A stretch of DNA of 64,000 nucleotides from NCBI RefSeq assembly GCF_014650895.1, contig NZ_BMVV01000018.1, positions 86,907 to 150,906 on the forward strand, given 5' to 3'. Positions 60,199 through 64,000 of the stretch are shown in pieces. A program made the position numbers and the translations under genes. The notes beneath the pieces were generated by a model. It did no database searches and had not been told where the DNA came from. It saw nothing but the letters and a program-made list of their open reading frames with translations. Positions within the stretch are counted from its first letter, which is position 1. Each line of letters begins with the position of its first letter. This DNA comes from Streptomyces omiyaensis (GTDB lineage Bacteria; Actinomycetota; Actinomycetes; Streptomycetales; Streptomycetaceae).

Positions 60199-62094
60199 AT
60201 GTCCGAACTCGACTCCTCGGCGCCGTTCCGGAAGCTCATGGCCACCGCCGCGTCACGGCGCCGGGTCATGGCCGGCGGCACGGTCACCCTCGCCACGTTC
60301 CTCGGCTTCTCCGCCCCGGCGACCGCGACCGCGGCCGCGGTGCCCGGCCCACGGCGCGCGGAACGGGCGCTGCTCGGGTTCGCGGCCGTCCCCGCCTCCG
60401 ACGCGGACGCCGTGACCGTGCCCGCCGGGTACGCGACGCAGGTCCTGGCCCCGTGGGGGCAGCCGCTGCGGGCGGGCGGACCGGGCTGGCGGCCGGACGG
60501 CTCCGGCTCCGCCGCCGACCAGGCCCGGCAGATCGGCTCGCACCACGGCGGCCTGCACTTCTTCCCGTACGACGACGGCGCGCGCGGCAACCGCCACGGC
60601 ACCCTCGTCGTCAACCACGAGGCCGCCGACGCCGGCCTCCTCCACCCGTCCGTCCGGCCACCGGTCCGGGAGGCGCACGCCAAGTCCCTCGCCGCGCAGG
60701 GCGTGAGCGTCGTCGAGGTGCGCGAGTCCGGCGACTCCTGGCGGATCGTCGACTCGCCGCGCAACCGGCGCGTCACCGGCACCACTCCGGTCGTCTTCTC
60801 GGGCCCCGTCGGCACCTCCCACCCGGCGCTGCGCACCGGCTCGGCGCCGCGCGGCACGCTCGGCAACAGCGCCCACGGCGTCACCCCGTGGGGCACGTAC
60901 CTGAGCTGCGAGGAGAACGTTGCGGGCCACTTCGGCACCGCCGACCGGAACTGGCGCCCCACCCGCACCCAGGAGCGGTACGGCCTGAGCGCCTCCGGGC
61001 ACGGGCACCCCCGGCACTCCGCCGACCCGCGCTTCGACCTGGCCGCGACGCCCAACGAACCGCACCGCTTCGGCTGGATCGTCGAGATCGACCCGCACTC
61101 CCCCGCCGCGCCGCCGGTCAAGCGCACCGCCCTGGGACGCTTCCAGCACGCCGGGGCGTACGTCGGCGAATCCGGGGGGCGCGCCGTCGTCATCGGCGGC
61201 GACGACGAGAACGGCGGCTACCTCTACAGGTTCGTGAGCGCGGACACCTGGCGGGCGCTGCGCGCCCGGGGGCTGAGCCCGCTCGACTTCGGCACCCTGT
61301 ACGCCGCCCGCTTCGAGGCGGACGGCTCCGGCCGCTGGCTCCCGCTGACGCACGGCACCGGACCGCTGACGGCCGCCCACGGCTGGCGGGACCAGGCCGA
61401 CGTCGTCCTGCGGGCCCGCGAGGCGGCCGACGCCCTCGGCGCGACGCCGCTGGACCGCCCGCGGCAGACCGCCGCCGCCCCGGCCGGCGGGGCCTTCTAC
61501 TGCGCCCTGGCCGACGGCCCCGGCGGCGGCTCCTGCGGCGGCGCCGGCCGCGCCCGCACGGCCGGCCCGCGCGCCACCAACCCGTACGGGCACATCGTGC
61601 GGTGGCACGAGGAGGCCGGCGACGCCTTCCGCTGGGACGTCTTCGCCCTCGCCGGGGACCCGGCCCACGACGCCGGCGTGGACCTGGACGGGACGGGCAT
61701 GTCCGGCTCGCCCAAGGGCCTGTGGTTCGACCCGGACGGGCGCCTGTGGATCAGCACCGGCACCTCGAAGCGGGCGCAGAACAAGGCGGAGTGCGGGCAC
61801 GAGCGGCTCGGCAACAACGCGCTGCTCGTCGCGGACCCCGCCACCGGCGAGATCCGCCGCTTCCTGACCGGCCCGCGCGGCGCCGAGATCACCGGCGTCG
61901 GCTCCACGCCCGACGGGCGGACGCTGTTCATCGCCGTCCAGCACCCGGGCGAGCGGACGGACGCCTGGGGCGCGCCGTCGCCGGACCGGCCGAACGCGGT
62001 CAGCGACTGGCCGGACCGCGACCCGTCGGGCCGCCCGCGCTCCGCCACGGTCGTGGTCCGGCGCGCCGACGGGGGCCGCGTCGGCGGGGCCTGA
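60199..62094 (+). CDS. PhoX family phosphatase (Tat-exported)
   Basis: A 631-residue PhoX/DUF839 protein, likely an extracellular metal-dependent phosphatase. The N-terminus has a twin-arginine signal, SRRRVMAGGTVTLATFLGFS, ending near ATA. Family blocks are TLVVNHEAAD, GVTPWGTYLSCEENVAGHFG (split), GRFQHAGAYV and LWFDPDGRLWISTGT, with NGGYLYRFVS. The metal site is in the NHE and CEEN motifs. ATG 60199 is used; GGGGTGGG precedes it. Such genes are often under phosphate control, but I do not see a clear PHO box. Confidence 0.93.
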   Translation: MSELDSSAPFRKLMATAASRRRVMAGGTVTLATFLGFSAPATATAAAVPGPRRAERALLGFAAVPASDADAVTVPAGYATQVLAPWGQPLRAGGPGWRPDGSGSAADQARQIGSHHGGLHFFPYDDGARGNRHGTLVVNHEAADAGLLHPSVRPPVREAHAKSLAAQGVSVVEVRESGDSWRIVDSPRNRRVTGTTPVVFSGPVGTSHPALRTGSAPRGTLGNSAHGVTPWGTYLSCEENVAGHFGTADRNWRPTRTQERYGLSASGHGHPRHSADPRFDLAATPNEPHRFGWIVEIDPHSPAAPPVKRTALGRFQHAGAYVGESGGRAVVIGGDDENGGYLYRFVSADTWRALRARGLSPLDFGTLYAARFEADGSGRWLPLTHGTGPLTAAHGWRDQADVVLRAREAADALGATPLDRPRQTAAAPAGGAFYCALADGPGGGSCGGAGRARTAGPRATNPYGHIVRWHEEAGDAFRWDVFALAGDPAHDAGVDLDGTGMSGSPKGLWFDPDGRLWISTGTSKRAQNKAECGHERLGNNALLVADPATGEIRRFLTGPRGAEITGVGSTPDGRTLFIAVQHPGERTDAWGAPSPDRPNAVSDWPDRDPSGRPRSATVVVRRADGGRVGGA

Positions 62095-62176
62095 GGCCGC
62101 GTCGGACGGCCCCGGCCGCGTCGCCCACGACGCGCACTCCCGGTGCGCCGGCTCGATCCGCGACATCCAGGAGGCG

Positions 62177-62482
62177 GTGATGCACCACTCGGTGCTCGAC
62201 ACCGTGCTCGACCGGGTGGACCTGAGGACACAACAGCAGTCACACCGGCGTCTGCTGCGTCGGCGCGGCGGCATGACCCGGGTGCGGCCGGTGGCGAAGC
62301 AGCAGCGCGCCGTCGACGAGCTCGGGCACAGCCCCGCGCCGGCCGTCGACGGCCTGTGGGGTCCGCTCACGGACGCGGGCGTCCGCCGGCTCCGGGGCAG
62401 GGTCGGCACGGCCGCCGACGGGCAGTGGGGACCGGCCACCGTGCGGGCGCCGCAGAACGCGCTGAACCCGAACACGTTCTGA
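62177..62482 (+). CDS. Peptidoglycan-binding-like small protein, possible remnant
   Basis: A 101-codon frame with two repeats resembling the PG_binding_1 motif: VDGLWGPLTDAGVRRL and ADGQWGPATVRAPQNALN. The upstream frame has more coding-like sequence (AGSIRDIQEAV) before GTG 62177 but no start codon, so the 5' part may have been lost. The family is otherwise not assigned. It lies between PhoX and the XRE gene. Confidence 0.5.
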   Translation: MMHHSVLDTVLDRVDLRTQQQSHRRLLRRRGGMTRVRPVAKQQRAVDELGHSPAPAVDGLWGPLTDAGVRRLRGRVGTAADGQWGPATVRAPQNALNPNTF

Positions 62483-62567
62483 CACACGGAGGCGGGGAAG
62501 GGTTCGGTCACCTGTTCCCCCTGGTCGTAACCTTTGGGCCGCACGCAGAGATTCCCAGGGGGTACAG

Positions 62568-63662
62568 GTGGGTGACGACCGTTCGGTCGCGGGGGGCACG
62601 TCCACGGCGCACGACCGTCTCGTGACGGAGATGCGGGAGATCAAGGAGCGGCACCGGCTCAGCTACGGCCGGCTCGCCGCCATGACGCACTACAGCCGTT
62701 CGTCGTGGGAACGCTTCCTCAACGGCAAACAGCTTCCGACCCGGGTGGCGGTGGAGGAGCTGGCGGCCGTCGGCGGCGAGGGTCCCGAGCGGCTGATCGC
62801 GCTGTGGGAGGAGACGGTGGCGGCGGAGCAGAACGGCGAGGCGCCGGCGGCCGGGACGGAACCGGACGGCGGAAGCGGTACGGACGGCACCCGCGTCGCG
62901 GACGGCACGACCCCCGCGAACGGCGCGGACGGCGCGGACGGTTCGGCGGGCACGGCCGGGACGGCGGGGTCGACGGCCGGGGACGCCGGGGCCCGCACGC
63001 TTGTCGGCGCGGCGGCCGACTCGGCGGCCGGCGGGGGCTCCGCCCCGTCCGCGGGACCGGCGGATACCGGGACCGCGCCCTCCTCCGCCGTTCCCCCGCT
63101 GCCCGGCAGGGGTCCGCAGCTGACGCTGCGCCGGCGGCTGTCGCGGGTCCTCGTGGCCGCCGCGTACGTCACCGCGGGCGCGCTGCTGGGCAGCCTCCTC
63201 ACGACCCAGCTCGACAAGGACCCGGCCGGGACCTCCGGCGCGCAGGCGCCGGCGCCGGGCCGGACCGCCCCGGGGGACCCGGTGGCCCCGGCCTCCGGCG
63301 AGACCGAGGTCGGCTGCGAGGGGGACACCTGCCTGCGGCGGGAACCCCAGGCGATGGACTGCCACTGGGACGCCTCCACGGTCCGGGAGACCTGGCTGCG
63401 GGGCCTCCAGGTGCAGTTGCGCTACAGCAAGGCGTGCCAGGCGGTGTGGGGCCGCATCGAGAACGGCACCGTCGGCGACCGCGTCGTCATCGACGACCAG
63501 CACGGGCGCTCCGAGGAGGCCACCATCCGCGTCGGCACCGACACCTACACCCGCATGCTGGCGGTGTCGGCCACGACCGGCCCCGAGACCGTCCGCATCT
63601 GCGGCGTGATCAAGGTCGACCGCCGGGCGGAATGCGACCCGTTGGGCCCGGTCCAGCCCTGA
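62568..63662 (+). CDS. XRE-type HTH membrane protein with DUF2690 domain
   Basis: A 364-residue protein. An N-terminal helix-turn-helix (about 20-80: HRLSYGRLAAMTHYSRSSWERFLNG) is followed by a Gly/Ala/Thr-rich linker (about 85-185), one membrane helix (VLVAAAYVTAGALLGSLL) and an extracytoplasmic DUF2690 domain with cysteines in VGCEGDTCLRREPQAMDC (split) and KACQAVWGRI. It could sense the wall or periplasm and act on DNA. GTG 62568 follows AGGGGG. Confidence 0.88.
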   Translation: MGDDRSVAGGTSTAHDRLVTEMREIKERHRLSYGRLAAMTHYSRSSWERFLNGKQLPTRVAVEELAAVGGEGPERLIALWEETVAAEQNGEAPAAGTEPDGGSGTDGTRVADGTTPANGADGADGSAGTAGTAGSTAGDAGARTLVGAAADSAAGGGSAPSAGPADTGTAPSSAVPPLPGRGPQLTLRRRLSRVLVAAAYVTAGALLGSLLTTQLDKDPAGTSGAQAPAPGRTAPGDPVAPASGETEVGCEGDTCLRREPQAMDCHWDASTVRETWLRGLQVQLRYSKACQAVWGRIENGTVGDRVVIDDQHGRSEEATIRVGTDTYTRMLAVSATTGPETVRICGVIKVDRRAECDPLGPVQP

Positions 63663-63702
63663 CGGTGTGCCCGCCGCCCGCCACACATGCGTATAGAGTC
63701 CC

Positions 63703-63721
63703 GTTGATGCCATAGATCAAC
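63703..63721. promoter_or_regulatory. Palindrome upstream of the last gene
   Basis: GTTGAT-gccatag-ATCAAC is a perfect 6-bp inverted repeat just before the ribosome site of the partial gene. TATAGA (63692-63697) may be a -10 element. Operator function is inferred. Confidence 0.4.
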
Positions 63722-63736
63722 AGGAGGCAGAAACAC

Positions 63737-64000
63737 ATGCCATGGCGGGTCACATCGAGCCGGACCGGCGCGCGCCGCGGGGCGCGGCGGCGCCGCCGCA
63801 CCGCACGGCCCTTCGGCTCCGCGCACGGCAGGACGCCCCCGGCCGGTGCCCCCCGCGGCACCGGCCGGCACGGCGGCAGGCGCCGCAGGGGTGCGGGGGG
63901 TGCGGAGCGTCCGGCCGGTACCGCCACCGGCGCGGGGGCGGCCGCGGGACGGCCGCTGTCACGGGTGGAGGCCCGCCGGGCCGCCCGGGAGGCCAAGGCC
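63737..64000 (+). CDS. Partial CDS running off the right edge
   Basis: An open frame of 88 codons without a stop. AGGAGG (63722-63727) lies nine bases before ATG 63737, a strong ribosome site. The visible protein is Arg/Gly/Ala-rich and ends PLSRVEARRAAREAKA, typical of the cytoplasmic tails of streptomycete membrane or wall-synthesis proteins. The ATG at 63742 is in another frame with no such site. The full identity cannot be told from this part. Confidence 0.6.
   Translation, partial: MPWRVTSSRTGARRGARRRRRTARPFGSAHGRTPPAGAPRGTGRHGGRRRRGAGGAERPAGTATGAGAAAGRPLSRVEARRAAREAKA

Noticed and set aside
62177..62482. Complete peptidoglycan hydrolase gene
   Set aside because: Only the binding repeats are present, the open frame lacks a start further upstream, and no catalytic motif is visible.

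Overview
The window is high-GC actinobacterial DNA, almost certainly Streptomyces. Codons end overwhelmingly in G or C. GTG and TTG starts are common, and the only in-frame TTA codon I found is the bldA-type one at 38505. Gene families also fit: 2-methylisoborneol genes, an EshA-type shell protein, a GH9 cellulase under a CebR-type box, GlxA-type AraC and DUF2690 proteins. No rRNA, tRNA, CRISPR array, insertion sequence or replication origin was seen.

Layout. 1-5 kb: a cellobiose-type ABC importer (binding lipoprotein plus two permeases) and a GH1 beta-glucosidase in one operon. 5-6.5 kb: a secreted protein and an IclR regulator. 6.6-10.2 kb: the 2-methylisoborneol operon (EshA-type encapsulin shell, MIB synthase, GPP methyltransferase). 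10.8-16.7 kb: a decayed NCS1 permease, a secreted hydrolase, small enzymes, and an MFS transporter divergent from a GlxA-type regulator. 16.7-22.8 kb: a GH9 cellulase with a perfect CebR-type box, and a frameshifted subtilase. 22.9-33.5 kb: small stress or housekeeping genes, including a four-gene overlapping operon (HAD, nucleotidyltransferase, BON, metallophosphoesterase) and a small protein that reads like a bacterial RhoGDI-fold domain.

The centre of interest is 35.6-53.6 kb, a biosynthetic gene cluster. Its core is the three-enzyme set that makes hydrazines in other actinomycetes: a lysine N6-hydroxylase, a cupin/methionyl-tRNA-synthetase fusion (hydrazine synthetase) and a glycine-oxidase-like flavoenzyme that should release hydrazinoacetic acid. 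Around it lie a complete adenylation enzyme, a degenerate second copy lacking its catalytic lysine, an alpha/beta hydrolase, an acyl-carrier-protein/rhodanese fusion, a flavin monooxygenase, an EctB-like aminotransferase, an AlaA-like aminotransferase, an ATP-grasp ligase, a transporter and an HxlR regulator. No NRPS condensation domain or PKS module is present. My model is a small hydrazine, hydrazone or diazo amino-acid product assembled on a free-standing carrier protein and perhaps joined to an amino acid by the ATP-grasp enzyme. I cannot match this gene set to a described pathway.

54-64 kb: a thiolase, an alpha/beta-hydrolase remnant, an alkyl-sulfatase-like metallo-beta-lactamase protein, several peptidoglycan-binding-domain proteins, a PhoX-type phosphatase, an XRE/DUF2690 membrane regulator and a partial gene running off the right edge.
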